From positions 1 through 13,158 of the forward strand of contig JAUVYD010000015.1 in NCBI GenBank assembly GCA_030603265.1: DNA of 13,158 nucleotides, written 5' to 3'. The notes beneath the pieces were generated by a model. That model had not been told where the DNA came from. It ran no database searches and was given only the letters and a program-made list of their open reading frames with translations. This DNA is from Dehalococcoidia bacterium (lineage in GTDB: Bacteria > Chloroflexota > Dehalococcoidia > GIF9 > AB-539-J10). Position numbers and translations under genes: made by a program. Positions within the stretch are counted from its first letter, which is position 1. Each line of letters starts with the position of its first letter. Shown here in pieces: positions 1-5,678 of this stretch.

Positions 1-399
1 GTTTTCCTCAAGGCTCTCACCCACGCAGAGAATCGGGGCAAGGCCGTGGCGACGGAGCGCCGCTCTCTTTCTGGACACCAGTTCATCGCTCTCCCCGAAC
101 CACTTGCGCCGTTCCGAATGACCTACAATCACGTAATGGCACAGGTCGGCGAGCATGAGCGGAGAGACTTCGCCGGTGAAGGCTCCAGCGTCCTCGTAGA
201 AAACGTCTTGCGCGCCAACCCTGATCCGGGTCTTCTTCACCACATTGCTCACCGATTGAAGCGCGACGAATGGCGGGCACACGACTACCTCCACTCCGGC
301 GACGGACTCGAGGCATTCACGCACTGACGTGCCCAACTCCACCGCCGCGCCGACAGTGCAGATCATCTTCCAGTTGGCCGCAATCAGTGGTTCTCTCAT
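1..399 (-). CDS. tpiA: Triosephosphate isomerase, N-terminal part (cut by window edge)
   Basis: Interconverts glyceraldehyde 3-phosphate and dihydroxyacetone phosphate in cytosolic glycolysis/gluconeogenesis. The reading frame runs open from ATG at 399 to the left edge, giving 133 residues of an expected ~250. It starts MREPLIAANWKM, which holds the substrate-binding Asn9 and Lys11. The VGHSERR motif has the electrophilic His at residue 94, and ILCVGESLEE lies at the end of the visible part. The catalytic glutamate lies beyond the window, so completeness cannot be judged. Its ATG overlaps the pgk stop codon as ATGA, so the two genes are cotranscribed and probably translationally coupled. The identification is secure. 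Confidence 0.95.
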   Translation of the reverse strand, partial: MREPLIAANWKMICTVGAAVELGTSVRECLESVAGVEVVVCPPFVALQSVSNVVKKTRIRVGAQDVFYEDAGAFTGEVSPLMLADLCHYVIVGHSERRKWFGESDELVSRKRAALRRHGLAPILCVGESLEEN

Positions 400-1625
400 T
401 TGGCCCCGCTGTTCCCCGGATGCAAACCGCCGCCTGGCTCCGAGGCGTCGTCGAGCGCTTGAACGCACGGAAGCGTGCCGTTCTCCAGCAACTCGAGAGT
501 GGCGCCGCCTCCCGTGGAGACATGTGACACAAGGGCGGATAGACCCATCTCCTGGACAGCGTCCACGCTGGACCCACCGCCGATAACCGTCGTTGCGTCG
601 AAAGCCGTGAGGTAGTTGATGAGGCATTTCGTGCCCAGCGAAAACTGGTCCACCTCGTAGACTCCCATCGGACCGTTCCACATGATTGTGCGGCAGGATT
701 CGAGCTTCCCGGAGAAATACTCGATTGTCCGGGGTCCAATGTCCACAATGCCCATGTCGGATGGGACCCCGGTGACAGGGACGATCTTCACCCGTACGCC
801 CGCCTTGACCTCCGCGGCCACAAGCACGTCCACGGGCAGCAACACCGGTACTCCCCTGCTTTCGGACTCATGAATGATGTCCCGGGCCACGTCCAGCGCC
901 GCATCCTCAACCAGCGAATGACCGACCTCGAGTCCCCGGGCTTTCAGGAACGTGGCCGCGAGACCACCTCCCACCAGTATTATGTCGACACGCTGAAGCA
1001 TGCTCCTCATCATGCCGACCTTGTCACTGACCTTCGCTCCACCAAACACGCAGGCGAAGGGACGGGCGGGCGAACCGAGGAGCCCTTCCAGCGCCTTGAG
1101 TTCTTTCTCCATCAGGAGTCCGGCCACAGACGGTAGGTAGTGGGTAATGCCCTCCGTGGATGCGTGTGCCCGGTGGGCAGTGCCAAACGCATCGTTCACG
1201 TATACGTCGGCGAGTGCCGCGAGCTGCTTCGCGAATTGAGGGTCGTTCGCCTCCTCCTCGGCACGGAACCTGACGTTCTCAAGCAGGAGGACTTCTCCGT
1301 CATGTAGCCTTGCCGCAGCCTGCTCTGCCTCAGGCCCGACACAGTCCTCCACATATGCCACCGGTGCGCCCATCAGAAGTGCCAGCCGGTCAGCGACGGG
1401 CTTCAGGCGCAGCTCGTCGACCACCTTTCCCTTAGGACGGCCCAGGTGTGACGCGAGCACCACACGGGCTTTCCTCTCAGTCAAATAGCGAATCGTTGGG
1501 AGAGCCGCTCCTATTCGTGTATCATCGCTGATTTCGTCGACGCCGCTGCCAAAGGGGACGTTGAAGTCCACTCTCACGAAGACCCGTTTGCCTGCGACAG
1601 CCAGATCTCTCACAGTCTTCTTCAT
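396..1625 (-). CDS. pgk: Phosphoglycerate kinase
   Basis: Transfers phosphate between 1,3-bisphosphoglycerate and ADP in cytosolic glycolysis. The product has 409 residues (family ~390-415). Family motifs in order are RVDFNVP (18-24), SHLGRPKG (59-66), LLLENVRFR (113-121), VNDAFGTAHRAHAST (143-157), GGAKVSDK (195-202), IMWNGPMGVYE (314-324) and STGGGATLELLE (370-381). I chose ATG at 1625: AAGGAGG at 1644-1638 sits 12 nt upstream, and the protein then begins MKKTVRDL as the family does. An in-frame TTG at 1637 touches the Shine-Dalgarno and is unlikely. One oddity: the nucleotide-binding GGGDS segment reads GGGSS (349-353), so the usual Mg-binding Asp is Ser352, with an Asp three residues later. 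tpiA follows with an ATGA overlap. Confidence 0.96.
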   Translation of the reverse strand: MKKTVRDLAVAGKRVFVRVDFNVPFGSGVDEISDDTRIGAALPTIRYLTERKARVVLASHLGRPKGKVVDELRLKPVADRLALLMGAPVAYVEDCVGPEAEQAAARLHDGEVLLLENVRFRAEEEANDPQFAKQLAALADVYVNDAFGTAHRAHASTEGITHYLPSVAGLLMEKELKALEGLLGSPARPFACVFGGAKVSDKVGMMRSMLQRVDIILVGGGLAATFLKARGLEVGHSLVEDAALDVARDIIHESESRGVPVLLPVDVLVAAEVKAGVRVKIVPVTGVPSDMGIVDIGPRTIEYFSGKLESCRTIMWNGPMGVYEVDQFSLGTKCLINYLTAFDATTVIGGGSSVDAVQEMGLSALVSHVSTGGGATLELLENGTLPCVQALDDASEPGGGLHPGNSGAK

Positions 1626-1800
1626 CTTCGGCCACAACCTCCTTGCGCGTCATCTCCGATAGCGCGGGACAGGCGCGCGGCAACCGCGGATAGCGCAGCA
1701 ATCGCAGGAGGTGTTCCTGGCAATGAACTGCGCCGAGAGGAGAGGTCCATCTGCGCCCCATACATTCATGCTTCAATCCCGGACGCGGTTGATACGCGAA

Positions 1801-1830
1801 ATGGTAGCCACGGCAGGACCGCGCTGTCAA
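1801..1830 (-). promoter_or_regulatory. Predicted sigma-A-type promoter of pgk-tpiA
   Basis: Read on the minus strand, a perfect -35 box TTGACA (1830-1825) is followed after 18 bp by TACCAT (1806-1801), which matches 4 of 6 bases of TATAAT. Transcription would start near 1794 and leave an untranslated leader of about 170 nt before the pgk ATG. The leader is GC-rich and repeats GCGCTATC twice, 31 nt apart, but I recognise no known riboswitch in it. The promoter points away from the CIRCE-controlled promoter on the other strand. It is predicted from sequence only. Confidence 0.55.
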
Positions 1831-1846
1831 CAGTCGGCAATCCAAC

Positions 1847-1875
1847 TTGCTTGAGTTCGACAGGTCACATATAAT
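1847..1875 (+). promoter_or_regulatory. Predicted sigma-A-type promoter of the zinc-finger/fmdB pair
   Basis: A perfect -10 box TATAAT (1870-1875) lies exactly 17 bp after TTGCTT (1847-1852), a -35 box with the conserved TTG. Transcription should start near 1882, about 34 nt before the ATG at 1916. The CIRCE inverted repeat begins on the last base of the -10 box and covers the start site, so a bound repressor would block initiation. The perfect -10 and ideal spacing suggest strong transcription once repression is lifted. Confidence 0.75.
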
Positions 1876-1901
1876 TAGCACTTCGCAGGCCCGAGTGCTA
1901 A
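1875..1901 (+). promoter_or_regulatory. CIRCE operator (HrcA binding site)
   Basis: The sequence shows TTAGCACTT (1875-1883), a 9-nt spacer (1884-1892), and GAGTGCTAA (1893-1901). The known CIRCE consensus is TTAGCACTC, 9 nt, GAGTGCTAA, so 17 of 18 arm bases match and the spacer length is exact. The only change is the last base of the left arm (C to T). It sits where functional CIRCE elements sit, over the transcription start between the -10 box and the Shine-Dalgarno GGAGGTGA (1905-1912). HrcA, a heat-inactivated repressor needing GroEL for activity, is the expected ligand. hrcA itself is not in this window. Confidence 0.9.
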
Positions 1902-1915
1902 CCCGGAGGTGACTG

Positions 1916-2290
1916 ATGAACTGTACGGAATGCGGCAACGCGCTGCTTCTCGACCGCGTGATCTTTCGATGTTCCTGCGGAGCATACGTGCATGCGTATT
2001 GCGCCGACAACCATATTGTCCATGCGCACCGCCCCGGTTTCCAGGAGGGATTCGTTGACCTTAATGGTGACTTTCACTTGAAGGAGGAGCCTGTAGTCGT
2101 GGCAGAACTCCCGGATGAGGTCGAGGAAGAGTCACCGGAAGTTGTTGAGACGTCTCCCGACGGAGAAGAAGACGAGAAGGTGGACAGAAAGGACGAAGAT
2201 ATCGCGACTGTCACCGAGACGCCTGCGGATGGGGGCGAAGTGGAAGCCGGGTCATCCGAGCCTGAGAAGGCGGATGCCTCGTCCGAGTGA
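1916..2290 (+). CDS. Small B-box/RING-like zinc-finger protein with acidic tail, function unknown
   Basis: I do not recognise this 124-residue protein as a named family. Its first ~40 residues hold a dense metal-ligand pattern: Cys3, Cys6, Cys19, Cys21, His26, Cys29, His33, His36 and His38. The spacing C-x2-C-x12-C-x-C-x4-H-x2-C-x3-H-x2-H resembles cross-brace fingers of the B-box/RING type and could bind two zinc ions. Residues 57-124 are low-complexity and strongly acidic (27 Asp/Glu against 4 Lys/Arg), so they are probably disordered. There is no signal peptide or membrane segment, so it is likely cytosolic. The start is well supported by GGAGGTGA at 1905-1912. It stands directly behind a CIRCE operator, suggesting heat or proteotoxic-stress induction, and shares an operon with the FmdB-type gene 27 nt downstream. 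Partner or substrate cannot be told from sequence. Confidence 0.85.
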   Translation: MNCTECGNALLLDRVIFRCSCGAYVHAYCADNHIVHAHRPGFQEGFVDLNGDFHLKEEPVVVAELPDEVEEESPEVVETSPDGEEDEKVDRKDEDIATVTETPADGGEVEAGSSEPEKADASSE

Positions 2291-2317
2291 CGTGTTCCCC
2301 GTGCAGGAGGATGACAG

Positions 2318-2530
2318 GTGCCCATATACTCATACAGGTGCGACAAGTGTACGCACGAGTTCGAGATTAGACAGGGTTTCAAGGACAAGCCGCTGGCTTT
2401 GTGCCCTGAGTGCGGCGAAGAAGCCCGGCGTGTGTTCTGTCCGGTCCCTATAGTGTTCAAGGGACCCGGTTTCTATACGACGGACTCACGGCCAGGCAGC
2501 TCCGTGAAAGCGAGCGACAGCGGTGACTAG
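2318..2530 (+). CDS. FmdB-family zinc-ribbon protein
   Basis: A 70-residue protein of the FmdB-like zinc-ribbon family (Zn-ribbon_8 type), whose biochemical role is not established; the name comes from a putative regulator of an amidase operon. It begins MPIYSYRCDKC and has the zinc-binding pairs Cys8/Cys11 and Cys29/Cys32 (CPECG), followed by the family's FKGPGFYTTD segment (47-56) and a short polar tail. The GTG start at 2318 has AGGAGG at 2305-2310, 7 nt upstream, and yields the typical family N-terminus. It lies 27 nt after the preceding zinc-finger gene with no promoter or terminator between, so it should be under the same CIRCE-controlled promoter. Family assignment is firm and function is open. 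Confidence 0.93.
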   Translation: MPIYSYRCDKCTHEFEIRQGFKDKPLALCPECGEEARRVFCPVPIVFKGPGFYTTDSRPGSSVKASDSGD

Positions 2531-2574
2531 AGCTGGATTTCAGTGCGGGTCGGCTCGTGGTAGACTTTTCACAA

Positions 2575-2648
2575 GTCCCTGTAGCTCAGCAGGATAGAGC
2601 GGCTGCCTTCTAAGCAGCGGGTCGTGGGTTCGAATCCCTCCAGGGACG
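2575..2648 (+). tRNA. tRNA-Arg (anticodon UCU)
   Basis: A full cloverleaf can be drawn. The acceptor stem is GTCCCTG (2575-2581) with CAGGGAC (2641-2647). The D arm is GCTC/GAGC. The anticodon stem GCTGC/GCAGC encloses loop CTTCTAA, giving anticodon TCT (2609-2611). The variable region is 5 nt and the T loop is TTCGAAT. Position 2648 is the discriminator G, and CCA is not encoded. It decodes the AGA/AGG arginine codons. The T stem GTGGG/CCCTC carries a U-U mismatch in its second pair, where G-U is common in this tRNA. It could be read through from the fmdB operon 44 nt upstream, since only a weak -10-like TAGACT (2561-2566) precedes it. Confidence 0.95.
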
Positions 2649-2902
2649 CTTCGCGGTTGTCCGATTGTCTTCTCGACCGCCGTCGCCATCTTCTGAGAGT
2701 AGCTGTGCAGCACACCGCTGTGGTGGTCACGACCATGGTGGTTCTGGTTGATGGTTCACGGCAAGGACGAGTCGTCTCGACCGGAACCGGGGAGTGCGTC
2801 GTGCGATTGGCTGTTGCAGGCCACGTACGGAGTATGGTACATTAGCCAAGTTTCGCGGCTATTGAATCGTTCGAATCAGGAGAGCAACAGGACAAACGAG
2901 GC
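2649..2902 (+). promoter_or_regulatory. Non-coding gap with the probable rpsB promoter and leader
   Basis: About 250 nt separate the tRNA from rpsB, and I see no convincing gene here. The best promoter candidate is TTGCAG (2814-2819), an 18-bp spacer and TACATT (2838-2843), giving a leader of roughly 50 nt. Many bacteria autoregulate rpsB-tsf through S2 binding to the leader RNA, but I cannot identify that structure here. Short imperfect hairpins (for example around 2765-2780) are too weak, and lack a T tract, to call a terminator for the tRNA. Confidence 0.35.
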
Positions 2903-3685
2903 ATGGAGAATCCATCAGTAAAAGAACTACTTGAAGCGGGCGCCCACTTTGGTCATCACACCAGTTACTGGCACCCAAAGATGAAGCGCTACATCTTCGC
3001 TCAGCGCAACGGCATCCACATCATCGACCTGGACCAGACAGTGCAGATGCTGCAGACGGCATGCATGTTTGTCAGGGATGTCGCCGCGCGTGGCCAATCA
3101 ATACTGTTTGTTGGCACGAAGCGCCAGGCTCAACAGGTTGTGGAAGAGGAAGCCAAGCGGTGTGAGATGTACTACGTGAATCAGCGCTGGCTGGGCGGCA
3201 TGCTCACCAATTTCGGCAACATCCAGGCCAGGATTGACTACCTGGTGCGCCTGGAGGACCGGAGGGACAAGGGTGAGCTGGACCTGCTTTCCAAGAAGGA
3301 ACGGTCACGTCTCGAGAAGAAACTGACTCATCTCAACGACCAGATGGGTGGGTTCAAGGAGATGACATCCTTCCCCGGGGCCGTGTTCATTACTGATCCG
3401 CTGAAGGACAAGATTGCCGTTTCCGAGGCCAGGAAGGTCGGCATTCCGGTTGTATCCATTGCGGACTCGAACTGCAATCCCGACCAGATCGACTACCTTA
3501 TTCCGGCGAACGACGACGCCATCAAAGCCATCCGGCTGATTTCCAGCAAGATTGCCAGCGCAGTCATTGAGGGCAAAGGGATCCTGGTCTCCGAGCAGGT
3601 GGATGAGACCGAGCAGGCTTCTGAAGAGACAGAGGAGCCAGTGGAGATTCTCCGTTCCTACTCCTTCAATCCAGACGAAGACTAG
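2903..3685 (+). CDS. rpsB: 30S ribosomal protein S2
   Basis: S2 binds late in 30S assembly and bridges head and body on the solvent side, next to S1 where present. The 260-residue product shows the family signatures GAHFGHHTSYWHPKMKRYIF (13-32), VGTKRQA (70-76), RWLGGMLTNF (95-104), GIPVVSIADSNCNPDQIDYL (180-199) and PANDDAIKAI (201-210). The middle (about 105-150) is the charged coiled-coil hairpin typical of S2, and the last 30 residues form an acidic tail. The start ATG fits the family N-terminus, although the Shine-Dalgarno is weak (AGGA at 2889-2892). tsf begins 14 nt after the stop, the near-universal rpsB-tsf arrangement. Confidence 0.97.
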   Translation: MENPSVKELLEAGAHFGHHTSYWHPKMKRYIFAQRNGIHIIDLDQTVQMLQTACMFVRDVAARGQSILFVGTKRQAQQVVEEEAKRCEMYYVNQRWLGGMLTNFGNIQARIDYLVRLEDRRDKGELDLLSKKERSRLEKKLTHLNDQMGGFKEMTSFPGAVFITDPLKDKIAVSEARKVGIPVVSIADSNCNPDQIDYLIPANDDAIKAIRLISSKIASAVIEGKGILVSEQVDETEQASEETEEPVEILRSYSFNPDED

Positions 3686-3699
3686 ATTGGGGTTTGTGC

Positions 3700-4203
3700 A
3701 TGGACATTTCTGCAAGCACGGTTAAGGAAGTACGCACCAGGACCAGCGCCGGGGTGCTGGACTGCAAGAAGGCACTCGTTGACTGCAATGGCGACATAGA
3801 CGGCGCCGTCGAGGCTCTCAGGAAGAAGGGTCTGGCGAAGGCCGCGAAGAGGGCCGAACGAGCCGTTGGCGAGGGCGTCATTGCCACATACGTCCACCAC
3901 AACGGCCGCATCGGAGCGCTGGTCGAATTGAACTGCGAGACCGATTTCGTTGCGCGCACGGACGATTTCCGAAAGCTGGCATACGATATCGCCCTGCAGG
4001 TTGTCGGCGCGACTCCTCAGTATCTGACGGAAGACGAACGACCAGTTGATTGCGAGGCCAGTGTTGCGGAGGCCTGCCTTCTATCACAACCGTTCATCAA
4101 AGACCCTTCGAAGCGAGTGTGCGACCTCATTGCCGAAGCTATCGCCCGCACGGGTGAGAACATCAGGGTGGGCAGGTTCGCGCGCATGGAACTCGGCTGC
4201 TAG
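3700..4203 (+). CDS. tsf: Elongation factor Ts, short form
   Basis: The guanine-nucleotide exchange factor for EF-Tu in the cytosol. Residues 1-50 form the UBA-like N-terminal domain with the variant signature RTSAGVLDCKKAL (14-26; usually TGAG). The core carries ELNCETDFVARTDDF (76-90), and the protein ends with GENIRVGRFARMELG (152-166). At 167 residues it is much shorter than the ~280-residue E. coli protein and has a single core subdomain, the compact form known from Thermus and Dehalococcoides-like bacteria. I chose ATG at 3700, with GGGG 7 nt upstream, over an in-frame TTG at 3694. The following gene is frr; the pyrH gene usually found between them is absent. Confidence 0.96.
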   Translation: MDISASTVKEVRTRTSAGVLDCKKALVDCNGDIDGAVEALRKKGLAKAAKRAERAVGEGVIATYVHHNGRIGALVELNCETDFVARTDDFRKLAYDIALQVVGATPQYLTEDERPVDCEASVAEACLLSQPFIKDPSKRVCDLIAEAIARTGENIRVGRFARMELGC

Positions 4204-4242
4204 CATACTGCATCGGCCCGGTTCGCGAGTGGAGGCAGACTC

Positions 4243-4800
4243 ATGGTCAGCGAAGTCCTCGTCAACCTGAACAGCGACATGCAGAAGTGTGTCGACGGCC
4301 TTGCTCATGAGCTGGTTTCAGTCCGCAGCGGCAGAGCAAGCCCCGGCCTTGTTGAGGGCCTACTGGTCGAATACCACGGTGCCTCGCTACCGCTAAAGCA
4401 ACTCGCAAACATCTCCATACCTGAGGCAACGCTCATTGCCATCCAGCCCTGGGACCGCAGCGCTCTCCGCGCCATCGAGAAGGCCATTCTGAAGTCGAAT
4501 CTCGGTGTGAACCCTTCCAATGACGGGAACATGATTCGGCTCGCACTCCCCTCCCTCAGTGAGGAGCGCCGGCTGCAATTGGCGAAGATGGTCGGCAAGC
4601 AAGTCGAGGAACGAAAAGTCGCTCTCCGAAACATCCGCCGGGACTGCGTCTCGAAGCTGCGGCAGATGGAGAAGAGCAAGGACCTGTCCGAGAACGAACT
4701 CGAGTCAACTCTGCGGAAGGTCGATGACGTCAGCGATGTCTTCATCCACAAAGCCGCGGAGATTGGTCTCGCCAAAGAGAAGGAAATCAAAGAGATCTAG
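4243..4800 (+). CDS. frr: Ribosome recycling factor
   Basis: Works with EF-G to split post-termination ribosomes. The 185-residue length matches the family. Diagnostic segments are SVRSGRASPGLVEGLLVEYH (27-46), LKQLANISIPEATLIAIQPW (51-70) and AIEKAILKSNLGVNPSNDGN (77-96). The helical end has VALRNIRRDCVSKLRQMEK (126-144) and KEKEIKEI, which make up the three-helix bundle. GGAGG at 4231-4235 lies 7 nt before the ATG. It follows tsf after a 39-nt gap and precedes cdsA after 65 nt. Those two gaps are where pyrH and uppS normally stand in this cluster. Confidence 0.97.
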   Translation: MVSEVLVNLNSDMQKCVDGLAHELVSVRSGRASPGLVEGLLVEYHGASLPLKQLANISIPEATLIAIQPWDRSALRAIEKAILKSNLGVNPSNDGNMIRLALPSLSEERRLQLAKMVGKQVEERKVALRNIRRDCVSKLRQMEKSKDLSENELESTLRKVDDVSDVFIHKAAEIGLAKEKEIKEI

Positions 4801-4851
4801 CAGCCTCGTCACTCCGCGAGCCTCCTTCGCCTCTGAGTTGTTCCTTCGTCT

Positions 4852-4859
4852 GCTACAAT
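4852..4859 (+). promoter_or_regulatory. Extended -10 promoter giving a leaderless cdsA mRNA
   Basis: The octamer-spanning motif TGCTACAAT (4851-4859) matches an extended -10 element (TGn followed by TACAAT, 5 of 6 bases of TATAAT). No good -35 box is present at the right distance, which extended -10 promoters can tolerate. Transcription would be expected about 7 nt after the box, at or next to the GTG start codon at 4866. No Shine-Dalgarno lies upstream of that GTG. The combination suggests a leaderless transcript. This is predicted, not shown. Confidence 0.5.
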
Positions 4860-4865
4860 TCACGT

Positions 4866-5678
4866 GTGCTTCGTCTCAGGTTTCTGACAGGCGCCATCGG
4901 GCTGTCCCTGATTGTTTTCTCCATCTTGAGCGGCTGGCCGTTCTTCACGGTTTTCGTAGCGGTCGTCGCCGCTGCGTGCGCGGTCGAAGTGTGCCGTCTC
5001 GCGCCCGGAGTATACGCACGTGACCCACTCCTCATCCTTGCCGTCTTGTGGGCCGCATTGCTCGCCGTGAGGCATCAGTTCGCGTACGACTTCGGCTATG
5101 GCTTCATTATCACCGGCCCACTTGTTATCTCGCTCATGATGCTCCTTCCGGTCGTTGGCAGGCGGCGGACTTTTATGGACTGGGCCTGGGCTACTGCGGG
5201 TGCATTCTACGCGGGATGGCTGCTCGGACTCTGGGATGGTCTGTACTTGCTGCCGTCAGGCATGTCTCTCGTCCTGTTCGCGATGTTTACGACGTTCGCC
5301 TATGATACGGGCGCATTCTTCACAGGGCGCGCATTCGGACGCCACAAGCTGGCGCCGTCCATAAGTGCGGGCAAGACGTGGGAGGGTGTCGCCGGAGGAA
5401 CAGCATCGGCGGTGGTCGCCGCATTCATCATCCGATGGGCGACCATTTCCGCGCTCGGGTCGTTTCCACTGTCCCCTGCTCTTGTGCTTGGCGCCGCCGC
5501 CCTCATAGTCGTGGCAGCCCAGACAGGCGACCTGGTGGCGTCAGCCATCAAGCGTAGCGGTAGTGTGAAGGATGCGGGCACACTCCTGCCGGGACACGGA
5601 GGCATGCTTGATCGCTTCGATAGCCTCCTGTTCACAGGCGCGGCGATATACTACTACACGCTGTGGGTGGTCGCTTGA
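4866..5678 (+). CDS. cdsA: Phosphatidate cytidylyltransferase (CDP-diglyceride synthase)
   Basis: Integral membrane enzyme that makes CDP-diacylglycerol from phosphatidic acid and CTP, the branch point to bacterial phospholipids. The 270 residues hold about seven or eight hydrophobic segments. The conserved AYDTGAFFTGRAFG (145-158) and SISAGKTWEG (165-174) lead to the C-terminal signature SAIKRSGSVKDAGTLLPGHG (226-245) and GMLDRFDS (246-253), whose Asp and Lys residues belong to the family active site. The GTG at 4866 gives the normal N-terminus MLRLRFLTGAIG; no other in-frame start lies upstream, and no ribosome binding site is visible. An extended -10 box ends 6 nt before it. The stop overlaps the dxr start as TTGA. 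Confidence 0.95.
   Translation: MLRLRFLTGAIGLSLIVFSILSGWPFFTVFVAVVAAACAVEVCRLAPGVYARDPLLILAVLWAALLAVRHQFAYDFGYGFIITGPLVISLMMLLPVVGRRRTFMDWAWATAGAFYAGWLLGLWDGLYLLPSGMSLVLFAMFTTFAYDTGAFFTGRAFGRHKLAPSISAGKTWEGVAGGTASAVVAAFIIRWATISALGSFPLSPALVLGAAALIVVAAQTGDLVASAIKRSGSVKDAGTLLPGHGGMLDRFDSLLFTGAAIYYYTLWVVA

Noticed and set aside
1635..1637. TTG start for pgk giving four extra residues
   Set aside because: It directly abuts the Shine-Dalgarno and would allow no spacing; ATG at 1625 matches the family N-terminus.
1522..2010. Long minus-strand open frame running from the pgk start across the divergent promoter region
   Set aside because: It lies antisense to the zinc-finger start, the CIRCE site and in another frame of pgk; composition is Arg/Ser/Cys-rich with no family motif.
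2074..2460. Ser/Thr-rich minus-strand open frame
   Set aside because: The Ser/Thr richness is the mirror of the Glu/Asp codons in the acidic tail of the zinc-finger gene.
2624..2845. Plus-strand open frame of 73 codons starting inside the tRNA
   Set aside because: It begins within the tRNA T arm, has no ribosome binding site and no family resemblance; the region is better read as the rpsB upstream region.
2628..2876. GTTCGAATC in the tRNA T arm repeated at 2869-2877, as a possible attachment-site pair
   Set aside because: Only about 9 bases are shared, the flanks differ, and there is no integrase or cargo between; chance is a sufficient explanation.
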